Positions 37,375 through 47,010 are shown, counted from the stretch's first letter. The stretch is DNA of 64,000 nucleotides from Vibrio sp. FE10 (GCF_030297155.1 NZ_AP028067.1:682001-746000); one strand, 5' to 3'. Translations and numbers: made by a program. Notes: generated from the letters alone by a model not told the origin.

Positions 37375-38259
37375 TTAGAACAGCTTACTCGACCAACCTA
37401 GTTTGTTACGCAAGACATGGTAGTAGTTGTAGTCTTTAGGGTGGATCAGCTTGAGCACATTAGGGCTTTGATAAATGTGGATCTCATCGCCAGGGGAAAC
37501 AGGCAGCGAGATTTGACCATCGCAGCTAACTTCTTGAGTGCCTCGGTTATCAGGCGAGACGATAAGCTTGATTCGACGCTTTCCATCAACCACTAATGGT
37601 CGGCTTGAAAGGGTGTGCGGGAACATTGGCACTAATGAAATAGCATTTAGGCTTGATGACAGAATAGGGCCGCCGCCTGAAAGCGAGTAGGCCGTTGAAC
37701 CTGTCGGTGTTGAGACTATCAAGCCATCAGAACGTTGTGAGAAGGCGAAGCTGTCATCGATATACACCTCAAACTCGATCATGTGCGCGACTTGACCTGG
37801 GTGAAGTACGGCTTCATTGAGTGCCGCGTTATGGCTTTTTATTTGCCCGTGACGATGTATCTCTGTTTCGAGTAGGAATCGCTCTTCTTCCATAAACTCA
37901 CCTTTAAGTACATCGGTGAGTGAGGTTTGGAAGTTTTCAGGGTTCAGGTCTGTCAGAAAACCTAAATTGCCTCGGTTAACACCGATGACTGAAATATCGA
38001 AACGCGACAAAATACGAGCGGCACCCAACATATTGCCGTCGCCACCGACTACAATCGCGAGATCGGCACGTTTTCCTAGTTCAATTAGGCTAGAAAAATG
38101 ATCTTTGGGGATATCGTCTAAAATTGTGGCGAGTCTGTCATCAACAAACACTTGGTAACCCTCAGCACTTAACCACTGATAGAGCTCTCTATGAGTCTGA
38201 ATTGCTTGCTGATCTCGAGGTTTACCGATAATGGCAATGACTTCAAATGGCTTTTTCAT
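37375..38259 (-). CDS. nadK: NAD kinase
   Basis: Phosphorylates NAD to NADP. The 294-residue protein has GGDGN at residues 72-76 (ATP/NAD site with the catalytic aspartate), [11 protein letters not shown], and the glycine-rich [16 protein letters not shown] that binds the substrate. Length and motifs are normal for gamma-proteobacterial NadK. It is divergent from grpE, an arrangement also found in enterobacteria, with the grpE heat-shock promoter in the 143-base gap. Confidence 0.96.
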   Translation of the reverse strand: MKKPFEVIAIIGKPRDQQAIQTHRELYQWLSAEGYQVFVDDRLATILDDIPKDHFSSLIELGKRADLAIVVGGDGNMLGAARILSRFDISVIGVNRGNLGFLTDLNPENFQTSLTDVLKGEFMEEERFLLETEIHRHGQIKSHNAALNEAVLHPGQVAHMIEFEVYIDDSFAFSQRSDGLIVSTPTGSTAYSLSGGGPILSSSLNAISLVPMFPHTLSSRPLVVDGKRRIKLIVSPDNRGTQEVSCDGQISLPVSPGDEIHIYQSPNVLKLIHPKDYNYYHVLRNKLGWSSKLF

Positions 38260-38280
38260 AACGTTTCCAAACGAATTAGG

Positions 38281-38308
38281 CTTGAATCAAAATTCTTCAT
38301 CCCCATAA
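38281..38308 (+). promoter_or_regulatory. Sigma-32 heat-shock promoter of grpE
   Basis: CTTGAAT (38281-38287) and CCCCATAA (38301-38308) with 13 bases between match the sigma-32 consensus CTTGAAA-N13-CCCCATNT at nearly all positions. It lies 95 bases before the grpE ATG. Confidence 0.82.
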
Positions 38309-38402
38309 TAAAGGCAAGTTGAACGTCTATGCGAGTGTTTTATATCAATTTGGGGTGCAAACACACCTGTCACTTGCATTGAAAACGAATTCTGGAGAGA
38401 TC

Positions 38403-38984
38403 ATGAGCAACGAAGAAAACAAAGTAACGGAAGAAGAGCTAGATCAAATCATTGCTGAAGCTGAGAAAGTTGAAGAAGCTGAGCTGAATGAAGAGTCTGT
38501 TGATGAGCAAGAAGCAAAAATCGCTCAACTAGAAGCTGCACTGCTTTCTAGCGAATCTAAAGTGAAAGAGCAGCAAGATTCTGTACTACGCGCTAAAGCT
38601 GAAGTTGAGAATATGCGTCGTCGTACTGAGCAAGAAGTGGATAAAGCACGTAAATACGCGCTAAACAAATTCGCTGAAGGCCTACTGCCTGTTATCGATA
38701 ACCTAGAGCGTGCAGTACAAGCTGCAGATGCTGAGAACGAAGCGGTTAAGCCAATTCTTGAAGGCGTTGAGCTAACGCACAAAACGTTCGTAGACACAGT
38801 GGCTAAATTTGGTCTTACAGAGATCAACCCTGAAGGTGAAGCATTCAACCCTGAATACCACCAAGCAATGTCTATTCAAGAAAGCCCAGACCACGAGTCA
38901 AACACTGTGATGTTTGTTATGCAGAAAGGCTACGAGCTTAACGGCCGTGTTATTCGCCCTGCAATGGTAATGGTTGCTAAGTAA
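38403..38984 (+). CDS. grpE: Nucleotide exchange factor GrpE
   Basis: Releases ADP from DnaK and so resets the chaperone cycle. From the ATG at 38403 the protein has 193 residues: an acidic disordered start, a long coiled-coil (about 35-100, ending [33 protein letters not shown]) and the beta-wing head with NPEYHQAMS and [22 protein letters not shown]-initiated extension to 38319 is rejected because TGGAGAG spaces well to the ATG. A terminator follows. Confidence 0.96.
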   Translation: MSNEENKVTEEELDQIIAEAEKVEEAELNEESVDEQEAKIAQLEAALLSSESKVKEQQDSVLRAKAEVENMRRRTEQEVDKARKYALNKFAEGLLPVIDNLERAVQAADAENEAVKPILEGVELTHKTFVDTVAKFGLTEINPEGEAFNPEYHQAMSIQESPDHESNTVMFVMQKGYELNGRVIRPAMVMVAK

Positions 38985-39074
38985 TTGAGTTGCCGTTTGC
39001 TGAGCAGTTGATTGTTGCAATTGTGAAGTAACAAAATAGCGGCGACAAAATAATTCACTGGTTAACGTGAAATG

Positions 39075-39104
39075 AAAAGAGAGGCATATGCCTCTCTTTT
39101 TTTT
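39075..39104 (+). terminator. Terminator of grpE
   Basis: AAAAGAGAGGCA (39075-39086) pairs perfectly with TGCCTCTCTTTT (39089-39100), with T-run to 39104. The rest of the 393-base gap up to the next gene is AT-rich and shows no supported gene. Confidence 0.87.
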
Positions 39105-39377
39105 ATGCCTGTAACTTGAGAGTCCACGTAAATAGTCATCAAAATCGCATTAAGAATGCCGTTCTTTTTATTTTATCCAGATCAACGATTTAGAGTTTTA
39201 TATTATGAAACTGGTTGTTAATTGAGAAATGTTTCGATGTCACACTTGTAATGTTTTTGTAAATAAATGCTTTTAATTGTTATCTTTGTATGTAAAATCC
39301 ACTGCGATATAGCGATTTTAGTCGCATATATAACTATAAAAGTACAAATTTTAAACACAACAAACTGGAGAAGAACG

Positions 39378-40652
39378 ATGGATAAATCGCTCTCAAGTAA
39401 GATTTTTTTAGGCTTGTTTGCTGGCCTAATTATTGGTACTGCTATTCAGTACCTATTCAGCGGTATTGCTATTTTTGATACGTACCTACTCGGCGCAGCT
39501 GAAGGTGCTGGTGGTATGTTCGTATCACTTATCAAGTTGCTTGTAGTACCTCTTGTATACGTATCTATTGTTTGCGGTATCGTTGAGCTAAAAGATATTC
39601 GTTCATTTGGTCGTCTTGGTGGTAAAACCTTTGGTCTTTACATTATTAACACCATCATTGCGATTTCAGCAGCTCTAACGATTGGTCTTATTTTCCAACC
39701 GGGTGCTGGTGCGAATCTAGCGGGTACAGTTTCTGAGACAATTGCGCTTACAACAACTGAAACGCCAGATATCTTCTCTCTTGTTGTTAACATCGTTCCT
39801 AGCAACCCTGTAGAAGCATTTGCAAGTGGCGACATGCTACAAATCATCTTCATGGCTATTCTGACTGGTCTTGCTATCCAAGCTCTTGATTCTCGTGGTG
39901 GCCCAGCTATCAAGACGTTCAAGATGGCTAACGAAATCATGATGAAACTTATCGGCCTAGTAATGAGCCTTGCGCCATACGGTGTATTTGCTCTGATGAT
40001 TCAACTAGGTGCAACACTTGATGCAAACACGCTAATGTCAGTTGCTGGCTATGTAGCGCTTGTTGTAGCAATGCTTGTGTTCTGGATTTTCTTCTTCTAC
40101 CCAATGATGGTTGGTTCATTCACTGGTATTTCTCCAAAGCAGTTCCTACGTGCAACTCGTGAGCAAGTTCTATTCTCACTATCTACAGCAAGTTCGAACG
40201 CGACAATTCCAGTAACAATGCGCACTCTAACTGACAAACTGAACGTATCTAAGTCAGTAGCAGGTTTCGGTGTACCACTGGGTGCAACAATGAACATGTC
40301 TGGTGTGTCTATCTACATCGCACTAGCAACAATGTTCGTAGCAAACGCATTTGGTCAGCCTATCAACACTGCTGACATCTTCACTCTGGGTCTAACTATC
40401 TTGCTACTGTCTATCGGTGCTGGTGGTGTTCCTGGTGGCGGTGTGGTTATGGTCGGTGTTCTATTGCACCAACTAGGTTTGCCACCAGAAGGTCTAGCGA
40501 TTGTTGCTGCTGTTGACCGTATCTGTGACATGTTCTGTACTTCTTCTAACGTTGTTGGTGATACTGCGGTTAACACTATCGTAGCGAAATCTGAAAACGA
40601 AATTGGCGTTGAAGCTAACGAAGAAGCTGAGCTAAAGAAAGCAGAAGCATAA
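39378..40652 (+). CDS. Dicarboxylate/amino acid:cation symporter (DAACS family)
   Basis: Inner-membrane carrier of the GltP/DctA type, 424 residues from the ATG at 39378 (CTGGAGAAG upstream; an in-frame extension to 39267 is rejected). It shows the hairpin-1 serine-rich block FSLSTASSNATIPVT, the NMSG motif in GATMNMSGVSIYIALATMF, and the hairpin-2 and last-helix elements GVPGGGVVMVGVLL and DRICDMFCTSSNVVGD, all part of the Na+ and substrate sites. Cargo could be glutamate/aspartate or C4-dicarboxylates. Codon bias is strong. Confidence 0.9.
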   Translation: MDKSLSSKIFLGLFAGLIIGTAIQYLFSGIAIFDTYLLGAAEGAGGMFVSLIKLLVVPLVYVSIVCGIVELKDIRSFGRLGGKTFGLYIINTIIAISAALTIGLIFQPGAGANLAGTVSETIALTTTETPDIFSLVVNIVPSNPVEAFASGDMLQIIFMAILTGLAIQALDSRGGPAIKTFKMANEIMMKLIGLVMSLAPYGVFALMIQLGATLDANTLMSVAGYVALVVAMLVFWIFFFYPMMVGSFTGISPKQFLRATREQVLFSLSTASSNATIPVTMRTLTDKLNVSKSVAGFGVPLGATMNMSGVSIYIALATMFVANAFGQPINTADIFTLGLTILLLSIGAGGVPGGGVVMVGVLLHQLGLPPEGLAIVAAVDRICDMFCTSSNVVGDTAVNTIVAKSENEIGVEANEEAELKKAEA

Positions 40653-40678
40653 TTCTTAATTAAGAATTCGATAATCAG

Positions 40679-40709
40679 AAGCCTCGCCCAATTGGAGCGG
40701 GGCTTTTTT
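40679..40709 (+). terminator. Terminator of the DAACS symporter gene
   Basis: AAGCCTCGC (40679-40687) pairs with GCGGGGCTT (40697-40705), one pair G-T, followed by six T residues. Confidence 0.82.
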
Positions 40710-40833
40710 GTGTCTGCTGATCGGTGCTTTGGTGTTATGGGATAAGTTGGTTAAAGAGGAGTGAGTCAAAGAGGAAGGAGCTGGCGTTAAGTCTCATTTT
40801 CTATCTTTATTCGAATCGTATCGATCATCAATT

Positions 40834-40862
40834 TTCAATATTTAACCTTGATCACATATAAT
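40834..40862 (+). promoter_or_regulatory. Candidate promoter of the alginate lyase gene
   Basis: TTCAAT (40834-40839) and TATAAT (40857-40862) are separated by 17 bases, 63 bases before the start codon. The DNA around it is very AT-rich, so the match may be partly fortuitous. Confidence 0.45.
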
Positions 40863-40924
40863 AATACAATATTATTTTATTGTTTTGGCAACCTACATTC
40901 TGACGACATAAAGGAAACCAAATA

Positions 40925-41962
40925 ATGAAGTTGTCTTACCTTAGCTTACTAACGGCAAGTCTTTTAGCGGCTCCGGCTCTTGCTTCTAATCACGATGTTG
41001 GTCAACAGTTTGACCTTGATCCTGCAAAAGCGCCTGCCCAAAACTTCGATTTATCTAAATGGAAAATTAACTTACCGGAGCTGACGACTGAAGGTTCTAG
41101 AAAAGGCAAAACGTTAGAGATAGGTAAGAAAGAACTGTCGAATGTAGACACCCCTTACGTTCACCCTAAATGGTTCTACACGGATTCGGACTCTGGAGCG
41201 ATGGTGTTTGTGGCTCCTAATACGGCACCCACAACGCCAAACAGTAAGAATACTCGCAGTGAACTAAGAGCAATGCTAGCGGATAGCTACTCTGCTCCGA
41301 GTAACAATTTCGCTATTTCAAGCCATGAGAACGCTGAAGAGTTTGGTTCTATCGGTGGGCAGATGACGGCGACACTTTCTGTTGATCAGGTAAGCACCAG
41401 CGGTAACTATAAAAAAACAGGCGCATTCTCAGTCGTAATCGGTCAAATCCACGGCTCGGATAATGAACCTCTGAAAATTGTTTACCGTAAACTGCCAGAA
41501 CATGAGCATGGTTCGTTAACGTGGAACTATGAATTAAATCCGCCGACAGAGATGAAGAATGCGAAGGATGAAAATGGTAAGAAGCTTCGTAAAGACATTC
41601 GCCATGATGTATTTGGCCAATACAATCTGAAAAAAGGCAGCTCAGATCCCACAGATGGTATCAAGCTAGGTGAAGTGTTCTCATACGATGTGAATATCAA
41701 AGATAACATCATGCACTTAACCTTTACGAAGAATCCAAACTCAGCCGATCCTATTGTGAAGACCTATGATGTTGACTTGGCAAAGGGCAAATATCAGGGG
41801 CATGATATCGATCTTGGCTATGGTCAAGATTGGATGTACTTCAAAGCGGGTGCGTATAACCAGTGTAATACGAAGAAGTCGAGTTCTGCCTGTGAGTGGC
41901 GTGGCATGGAAGCGGGTGACTACACCCAAGCAAGCTTCTACCAGTTAGTTCTTAATCAATAA
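40925..41962 (+). CDS. Secreted alginate lyase, polysaccharide lyase family 7
   Basis: Degrades alginate by beta-elimination. The 345-residue precursor has a signal peptide (to about APALAS) and one PL7 jelly-roll domain with the three family motifs in order: TRSELRAML (R(S/T)ELR), GQIHGS (QIH; an isoleucine here often goes with activity on polyguluronate or both blocks) and YFKAGAYNQ (YxKxGxYxQ), which carries the catalytic tyrosine. A charged, lysine-rich stretch lies near residues 200-225. No carbohydrate-binding module is attached. Its terminator has been moved 1.3 kb downstream by an IS insertion 14 bases after the stop codon. Confidence 0.93.
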   Translation: MKLSYLSLLTASLLAAPALASNHDVGQQFDLDPAKAPAQNFDLSKWKINLPELTTEGSRKGKTLEIGKKELSNVDTPYVHPKWFYTDSDSGAMVFVAPNTAPTTPNSKNTRSELRAMLADSYSAPSNNFAISSHENAEEFGSIGGQMTATLSVDQVSTSGNYKKTGAFSVVIGQIHGSDNEPLKIVYRKLPEHEHGSLTWNYELNPPTEMKNAKDENGKKLRKDIRHDVFGQYNLKKGSSDPTDGIKLGEVFSYDVNIKDNIMHLTFTKNPNSADPIVKTYDVDLAKGKYQGHDIDLGYGQDWMYFKAGAYNQCNTKKSSSACEWRGMEAGDYTQASFYQLVLNQ

Positions 41963-42010
41963 CGGTTCGACTCGTTTGACCCGTCCTGATATGGGTTGAC
42001 ACTTGATTGA

Positions 42011-42817
42011 CTAAAACGCTCGATGTACTTCATCGGGCGTTTTGTATTTTAGAGCGGTGTGAGGCCTATATTCATTATAGATTTTTACTGATTCGGCGAC
42101 CATTTTCTTTGCTTCATCTAAATCATTAGGCTTATTCAACAGATACTCCATCTTCAATATTCCGTTGATCCTCTCCGCCAACGCATTCTGATAACAGTCA
42201 TAGCCATCAGTCATTGAGCAAGATACATCATACTGTCGATGCAACTCTTGGTATTCCACAGAGCAGTATTGAACACCTCGATCTGAGTGATGTACAAGCT
42301 CACCTGTATTCTTCCGCTCTTTCAACGCGTTTAAAAAGGCCTGCTTGACCGTGCGAGCTTTCATATCATCACCTATGTGATAGCCCACGATTTTTCTTGA
42401 GTAAGCGTCCGTCACTAAACTGAGATAAGTACTACCACACCGCGTTGCTAGATAAGTAATATCTGCAACCCATAATTGCTCTGGTCTTTCCGGTATTAAG
42501 CCTTCTTTGATTCGATTTGGATGGCAGTAAAAGCGATGATTACTGTTTGTGGTTCGATGATAAGCCCTTCGATTCGGCACTAATAATCGATTCATTCTCA
42601 GCAGAGAAAATAAGCGGTCTCGACCGATTTCAATATCATTCTGAGCAAGTAAATACTTGATCTTACGAGCCCCTATACGAGGGTGCATCATCCTTTGCTC
42701 CTTCACAAAACCGAGTACTGATTCATCTTTCTTTGTCTGATGAATTTCTGTAACACAGCGCTTGTAGAAAGCTTGTCGTGTAATACCGATGAAGTGACAA
42801 GCTTTAGTGACGGTCAA
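42011..42817 (-). CDS. IS3-family transposase OrfB (DDE catalytic subunit)
   Basis: Catalytic part of the transposase, 268 residues, with an rve integrase core. The DDE triad is visible: D in LWVADITYL, D in HHSDRGVQY and E in NALAERINGILKMEYL, with the usual 35-residue gap between the last two. An HTH_21-like segment (MMHPRIGARKIKYLL) precedes it. The frame opens with TTG inside the end of orfA in the -1 frame, so it is probably made as an OrfAB fusion by ribosomal frameshifting at the run of six A residues near 42830. Confidence 0.93.
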   Translation of the reverse strand: MTVTKACHFIGITRQAFYKRCVTEIHQTKKDESVLGFVKEQRMMHPRIGARKIKYLLAQNDIEIGRDRLFSLLRMNRLLVPNRRAYHRTTNSNHRFYCHPNRIKEGLIPERPEQLWVADITYLATRCGSTYLSLVTDAYSRKIVGYHIGDDMKARTVKQAFLNALKERKNTGELVHHSDRGVQYCSVEYQELHRQYDVSCSMTDGYDCYQNALAERINGILKMEYLLNKPNDLDEAKKMVAESVKIYNEYRPHTALKYKTPDEVHRAF

Positions 42818-43215
42818 CTTTCTGACCGTTTTTTCCTTAATAACTCGGCCTTGCGCTTCTTTGAGATTCGGACACCGAAATCTCGATCCATGACTTTTAC
42901 AACCGCTTCAAAGAACTCAGCTTTGAGCTGAGTCTCTTCTAATTGCTGCTCGAGTTCTTTGATTCGTTGCTCTGGGGTTTGAGTTGAGGAAGAGTTTGAC
43001 ATAGTCGCTCCTAACGCTCTCGATTGTTCTGTTCCTTTAGACCAATCTAGTTGACCATGTTTGCGAAGCCAAACTAAAACGGTAGAGCGACCTTGGATCC
43101 CATAACGTTCTTGAGCTTGCTTATAAGTCATTTCGCCTTTTTCAACTTGGCTTACGACTGCCAATTTAAAGGCAAGAGAATAATCTCGTTGAGTACGTCT
43201 ACTTGTTGTTTTCAT
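42814..43215 (-). CDS. IS3-family OrfA (DNA-binding protein)
   Basis: Regulatory and DNA-binding subunit, 133 residues from the ATG at 43215 (GGAGAG upstream; an earlier ATG at 43233 is less likely). It has a helix-turn-helix of the HTH_28/transposase-8 type (AFKLAVVSQVEKGEMTYKQA...) and a leucine-zipper-like C-terminus (EQRIKELEQQLEETQLKAEFFEAVV). Its stop overlaps the first bases of orfB in the -1 frame. Confidence 0.92.
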   Translation of the reverse strand: MKTTSRRTQRDYSLAFKLAVVSQVEKGEMTYKQAQERYGIQGRSTVLVWLRKHGQLDWSKGTEQSRALGATMSNSSSTQTPEQRIKELEQQLEETQLKAEFFEAVVKVMDRDFGVRISKKRKAELLRKKRSES

Positions 43216-43276
43216 GACACTCTCCAATTTCATGTTGGAAATGTGTCAACCATATTTAGGACGGTACAGTTGTTTG

Positions 43277-43306
43277 AAAAAGACCTTCATTTGAAGGTCT
43301 TTTTTT
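43277..43306 (+). terminator. Terminator displaced from the alginate lyase gene
   Basis: AAAAAGACCTTC (43277-43288) pairs perfectly with GAAGGTCTTTTT (43293-43304), with T-run to 43306. It begins eight bases after the IS end; with the IS and one target copy removed it would lie about 20 bases after the alginate lyase stop. Confidence 0.85.
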
Positions 43307-43454
43307 ATGCGAGATAGAATAGGGGAGGCATTTTATTTATGAAGATTAGCGCGTGAAGATGTCAACTTTCGAGCCTTAAGTAGTAAGGGGTAAGCCACTT
43401 TTTACCTTTAAGTAGAAAGATAGGGGGAAAAATAGATTTTTTTTACCTATTTCC

Positions 43455-43480
43455 CTTGAAAACTAGTTTGCAGCCCTTAT
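43455..43480 (+). promoter_or_regulatory. Sigma-32-type promoter P1 of dnaK
   Basis: CTTGAAA (43455-43461) is a perfect sigma-32 -35 element; GCCCTTAT (43473-43480) is an acceptable -10 with 11 bases between. It lies about 130 bases before dnaK. The rest of the gap from 43307 is AT-rich, without a gene. Confidence 0.65.
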
Positions 43481-43533
43481 CTATGGTGCATACGAAAGCA
43501 AAATACATTTGCATTTAAATTTTGTGTATTAGG

Positions 43534-43562
43534 GTTGAATCCCTGATTACTACCCCCCACAT
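43534..43562 (+). promoter_or_regulatory. Sigma-32-type promoter P2 of dnaK
   Basis: GTTGAAT (43534-43540) and CCCCACAT (43555-43562) with 14 bases between resemble the sigma-32 consensus. It lies about 40 bases before the dnaK ATG; a CCCAC/GTGGG hairpin overlaps the -10. Confidence 0.5.
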
Positions 43563-43609
43563 AGTGGGTATAGCAAAAAACTAAATAGAATTTATTCGGA
43601 GAAAGCCTG

Positions 43610-45523
43610 ATGGGTCGAATCATTGGTATTGATTTAGGTACTACTAACTCTTGTGTTGCTGTTCTTGACGGTGACAAACCACGCGTATTAGAAAATGCTG
43701 AAGGCGAACGCACAACAGCATCGGTAATCGCATACACTGAAGGCGAGACGCTAGTTGGTCAACCTGCGAAACGTCAAGCAGTTACTAACCCTCAAAACAC
43801 GCTATACGCAATTAAGCGTCTAATCGGTCGTCGTTTTGAAGATGAAGAAGTTCAACGCGATATCGAAATCATGCCTTTTAACATTGTTAAAGCTGATAAC
43901 GGTGATGCATGGGTTGAAGCGCAAGGCCAAAAAATGGCTGCTCCTCAAGTATCTGCTGAAGTTCTTAAGAAAATGAAGAAAACAGCTGAAGACTTTCTAG
44001 GCGAAGAAGTAACTGGCGCAGTTGTAACTGTTCCTGCTTACTTCAACGATGCTCAACGTCAAGCAACGAAAGATGCTGGCCGTATCGCTGGTCTAGATGT
44101 TAAACGTATCATCAACGAACCTACTGCTGCTGCTCTGGCTTACGGCCTAGACAAGCAAGGTGGTGATCGCACTATCGCTGTATACGACCTTGGTGGTGGT
44201 ACATTCGATATCTCTATCATCGAAATCGATGAAGTAGAAGGCGAGAAGACTTTCGAAGTTCTTTCAACTAACGGTGATACTCACCTTGGTGGTGAAGATT
44301 TCGATAACCGCATGATCAACTACCTAGTAGATGAGTTCAAGAAAGAGCAAGGTATCGACCTTAAAGCTGATCCACTAGCAATGCAGCGTGTTAAAGAAGC
44401 AGCAGAAAAAGCGAAAATCGAGCTTTCTTCTACTACTCAAACTGACGTAAACCTACCTTACGTTACTGCTGATGCTACTGGTCCTAAGCACATGAACATC
44501 AAAGTGACTCGTGCGAAGCTTGAGTCTCTAGTTGAAGACCTAGTTCAACGTTCTCTTGAGCCACTAAAAGTTGCTCTAGCAGATGCTGACCTATCTGTAG
44601 GCGAAATCACTGACGTTATCCTAGTTGGTGGTCAGACTCGTATGCCTATGGTTCAAGCTAAAGTAACTGAATTCTTTGGTAAAGAGCCACGTAAAGACGT
44701 GAACCCTGACGAAGCTGTTGCAATGGGTGCTGCTGTTCAAGGTGGTGTACTAGCTGGTGAAGTTAAAGACGTTCTTCTTCTAGACGTTACTCCTCTATCT
44801 TTCGGTATCGAAACGATGGGCGGCGTAATGACTAAGCTTATCGAGAAAAACACAACCATCCCTACTAAAGCGGATCAAGTGTTCTCTACAGCTGAAGACA
44901 ACCAAAGCGCAGTAACTATCCACGTTCTTCAAGGTGAGCGTAAGCAAGCGACTTACAACAAGTCTCTTGGTCAGTTCAACCTAGAAGGTATCCAACCAGC
45001 ACCACGTGGCATGCCACAAGTTGAAGTAACATTCGACCTAGATGCTGATGGTATCCTGAACGTATCTGCTAAAGATAAAGCGACAGGTAAAGAGCAGAAG
45101 ATCACTATCCAAGCATCAGGCGGTTTGTCTGAGGAAGAGATCGAAGCAATGGTTCAAGAAGCAGAAGCTAACAAAGAAGCTGACAAGAAGTTCGAAGAGC
45201 TAGTAACTGCACGTAACCAAGCTGACCAAATGATTCACGGCACTAAGAAGCAAGTAGAAGAAGCTGGTGAAGCTCTACCTGCAGACGAGAAAGCTAAAAT
45301 CGAAGCAGCTATCGAAGCTCTAGAATCAGTTAAGTCTGGTGATGACAAAGAAGCTATCGACGCTAAAGTTCAAGAACTTATGCAAGCAGCTCAAAAGCTA
45401 ATGGAAATTGCTCAACAGAAAGCTCAAGCTGAACAAGCTGGTGCTGACGCTGGTGAACAACCTAAGCAAGACGACGACGTGGTAGACGCGGAGTTTGAAG
45501 AAGTTAAAGACGACAAAAAGTAA
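43610..45523 (+). CDS. dnaK: Molecular chaperone DnaK (Hsp70)
   Basis: ATP-dependent chaperone acting with DnaJ and GrpE. The 637-residue protein opens with the phosphate-1 motif [17 protein letters not shown], has the phosphate-2 motif [14 protein letters not shown] and the adenosine motif [13 protein letters not shown], then the substrate-binding domain and an acidic tail ending [17 protein letters not shown], the EEVKDKK-type end common in proteobacteria. GGAGAAAG precedes the ATG. Codon bias is very strong. dnaJ follows after an unusually long 289-base gap. Confidence 0.98.
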   Translation: MGRIIGIDLGTTNSCVAVLDGDKPRVLENAEGERTTASVIAYTEGETLVGQPAKRQAVTNPQNTLYAIKRLIGRRFEDEEVQRDIEIMPFNIVKADNGDAWVEAQGQKMAAPQVSAEVLKKMKKTAEDFLGEEVTGAVVTVPAYFNDAQRQATKDAGRIAGLDVKRIINEPTAAALAYGLDKQGGDRTIAVYDLGGGTFDISIIEIDEVEGEKTFEVLSTNGDTHLGGEDFDNRMINYLVDEFKKEQGIDLKADPLAMQRVKEAAEKAKIELSSTTQTDVNLPYVTADATGPKHMNIKVTRAKLESLVEDLVQRSLEPLKVALADADLSVGEITDVILVGGQTRMPMVQAKVTEFFGKEPRKDVNPDEAVAMGAAVQGGVLAGEVKDVLLLDVTPLSFGIETMGGVMTKLIEKNTTIPTKADQVFSTAEDNQSAVTIHVLQGERKQATYNKSLGQFNLEGIQPAPRGMPQVEVTFDLDADGILNVSAKDKATGKEQKITIQASGGLSEEEIEAMVQEAEANKEADKKFEELVTARNQADQMIHGTKKQVEEAGEALPADEKAKIEAAIEALESVKSGDDKEAIDAKVQELMQAAQKLMEIAQQKAQAEQAGADAGEQPKQDDDVVDAEFEEVKDDKK

Positions 45524-45537
45524 TTTTTCGTCGCTAC

Positions 45538-45611
45538 AACACGTGATTTCTGCGTCGAAGGTACTCACTTACACTTGTAAGCTCCGTGCCTTCTCCTTGA
45601 ACTAACGTGTT
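45538..45611. repeat. REP-like hairpin repeat between dnaK and dnaJ
   Basis: A 74-bp segment is bounded by inverted AACACGT (45538-45544) and ACGTGTT (45605-45611). Inside, GAAGGTAC and the complementary GTGCCTTC frame a further imperfect stem centred on ACTTGTAAG. It codes for nothing and could fold as a long hairpin in the dnaKJ mRNA. Similar GAAGG...CCTTCTCC repeats are, from memory, common between Vibrio genes. Confidence 0.65.
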
Positions 45612-45647
45612 TTAGCTTAGAAAAAGTCGTTTTTCGATTTCTAAATA

Positions 45648-45679
45648 TACGGGCGTCAGAGGTAACTCTCACGCCCGTA
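45648..45679 (+). other. Strong hairpin in the dnaK-dnaJ gap
   Basis: TACGGGCGT (45648-45656) pairs perfectly with ACGCCCGTA (45671-45679). Only a weak T-rich segment follows, so it may act as a partial terminator or as an mRNA-end barrier that lowers dnaJ relative to dnaK. Confidence 0.5.
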
Positions 45680-45812
45680 AATTTGTATTTAGACTTGTCG
45701 ATCTAGATAATAGCTTTATTCGGTATTTCAGCCGGCAGAACTTTTATCTAGATTGATACACAGACTACTGAAGTGATCATTCGGTAGTAGCAATTATTTG
45801 GTGACCTAGAAC

Positions 45813-46961
45813 ATGTCAAAACGTGATTTTTACGAAGTATTAGGCGTAAGCCGCGATGCATCAGAGCGCGATATTAAAAAAGCGTACAAACGCTTAGCGA
45901 TGAAATTCCACCCGGACCGTAATCAGGGTGATGACAGCGCAGCAGACAAATTTAAAGAAGTAAAAGTAGCGTACGAGATCCTAACCGATGCTCAAAAGAA
46001 AGCAGCTTACGACCAATACGGCCACGCAGCTTTTGAACAAGGTGGCATGGGTGGCGGCGGCGGTTACGGCGGCGGTGGCCAAGGTGACTTCGGCGATATC
46101 TTCGGTGATGTGTTTGGCGATATCTTTGGCGGCGGTCGTCGTGGCGGCGGTCAAGCGCGTGCACAACGTGGTTCTGATTTGCGTTACAACATGGAGCTTT
46201 CTCTAGAAGAAGCCGTTCGTGGTGTTTCTAAAGAAATCGAAGTACCGACTCTTGTTGAGTGTGATACGTGTGACGGTAGCGGCGCTAAAGCGGGTTCTTC
46301 TGCACAAACGTGTGGCACTTGTCATGGTCACGGCCAAGTACAAATGCGCCAAGGCTTCTTTGCCGTTCAACAAACTTGTCCTACTTGTAATGGTAAAGGC
46401 AAGATCATCAAAGACCCATGTAACTCATGTCACGGTCAAGGCCGTAAGCAGAAGACTAAGACGCTTAACGTTAAGATCCCTGCTGGTGTGGATACTGGTG
46501 ATCGCATTCGTCTATCTGGCGAAGGTGAAGCGGGAGAGCAAGGCGCTCCGGCTGGTGACCTTTACGTACAAGTTCACGTAAAAGAGCACAACATTTTTGA
46601 GCGTGACGGCAACAACCTTTACTGCGAAGTGCCAGTTAGCTTCACAATGGCAGCGCTAGGCGGCGAAGTTGAAGTTCCTACACTGGATGGCCGTGTAAAC
46701 CTTAAAGTGCCTGAAGAGACACAAACGGGCCGTATGTTCCGTATGCGTGGCAAAGGCGTGAAAGGTGTTCGTGGCGGCGGTGTTGGTGACCTAATCGTTA
46801 AGCTAGTGGTTGAAACACCAGTTAAGCTAAGCTCTCGTCAAAAACAACTTCTTCGCGATTTCGAAGAGACATGTTGTGGCGAAGCAGCGAGCAAGCATAA
46901 GCCAAAGTCTGAAGGTTTCTTCAGCGGCGTTAAAAACTTCTTCGATGACCTAACTAAGTAA
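45813..46961 (+). CDS. dnaJ: Chaperone protein DnaJ (Hsp40)
   Basis: Co-chaperone that delivers substrates to DnaK and stimulates its ATPase. The 382-residue type I protein has the J-domain with HPD at residues 33-35, a glycine/phenylalanine-rich linker (about 75-115), four CxxCxGxG zinc repeats ([32 protein letters not shown]) and the C-terminal substrate domains. GGTGA precedes the ATG at moderate distance. A terminator follows. Confidence 0.97.
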   Translation: MSKRDFYEVLGVSRDASERDIKKAYKRLAMKFHPDRNQGDDSAADKFKEVKVAYEILTDAQKKAAYDQYGHAAFEQGGMGGGGGYGGGGQGDFGDIFGDVFGDIFGGGRRGGGQARAQRGSDLRYNMELSLEEAVRGVSKEIEVPTLVECDTCDGSGAKAGSSAQTCGTCHGHGQVQMRQGFFAVQQTCPTCNGKGKIIKDPCNSCHGQGRKQKTKTLNVKIPAGVDTGDRIRLSGEGEAGEQGAPAGDLYVQVHVKEHNIFERDGNNLYCEVPVSFTMAALGGEVEVPTLDGRVNLKVPEETQTGRMFRMRGKGVKGVRGGGVGDLIVKLVVETPVKLSSRQKQLLRDFEETCCGEAASKHKPKSEGFFSGVKNFFDDLTK

Positions 46962-46983
46962 TTGATAGTGATTTGAAAATTCT

Positions 46984-47010
46984 AAAGCCTGCCAGTGTGC
47001 AGGCTTTTTT
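46984..47010 (+). terminator. Terminator of dnaJ
   Basis: AAAGCCTGC (46984-46992) pairs perfectly with GCAGGCTTT (46999-47007), followed by a T-run to 47010. Confidence 0.83.

Larger units (their letters stand above)
41977..43268 (-). mobile_element. Complete IS3-family insertion sequence
   Basis: The 1292-bp element has 26-bp imperfect terminal inverted repeats: left TGACCCGTCCTGATATGG (41977 on) and right, read inward, TGTACCGTCCTAAATATGG (from 43268), both followed by TTGACAC. Ends are TG...CA and the flanks show a 3-bp target duplication, GTT at 41974-41976 and 43269-43271. It carries orfA and orfB on the minus strand. Intact frames and a clean duplication point to a recent, possibly active insertion. 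Confidence 0.93.

Noticed and set aside
40843..40859. CRP site before the alginate lyase gene
   Set aside because: Only one half-site (TCACA) is good; the other half is TTTAA, and it would overlap the -10 box.
45952..46164. Histidine/arginine-rich minus-strand frame within dnaJ
   Set aside because: It is the antisense reading of the glycine-rich linker codons of dnaJ and has no start signals.
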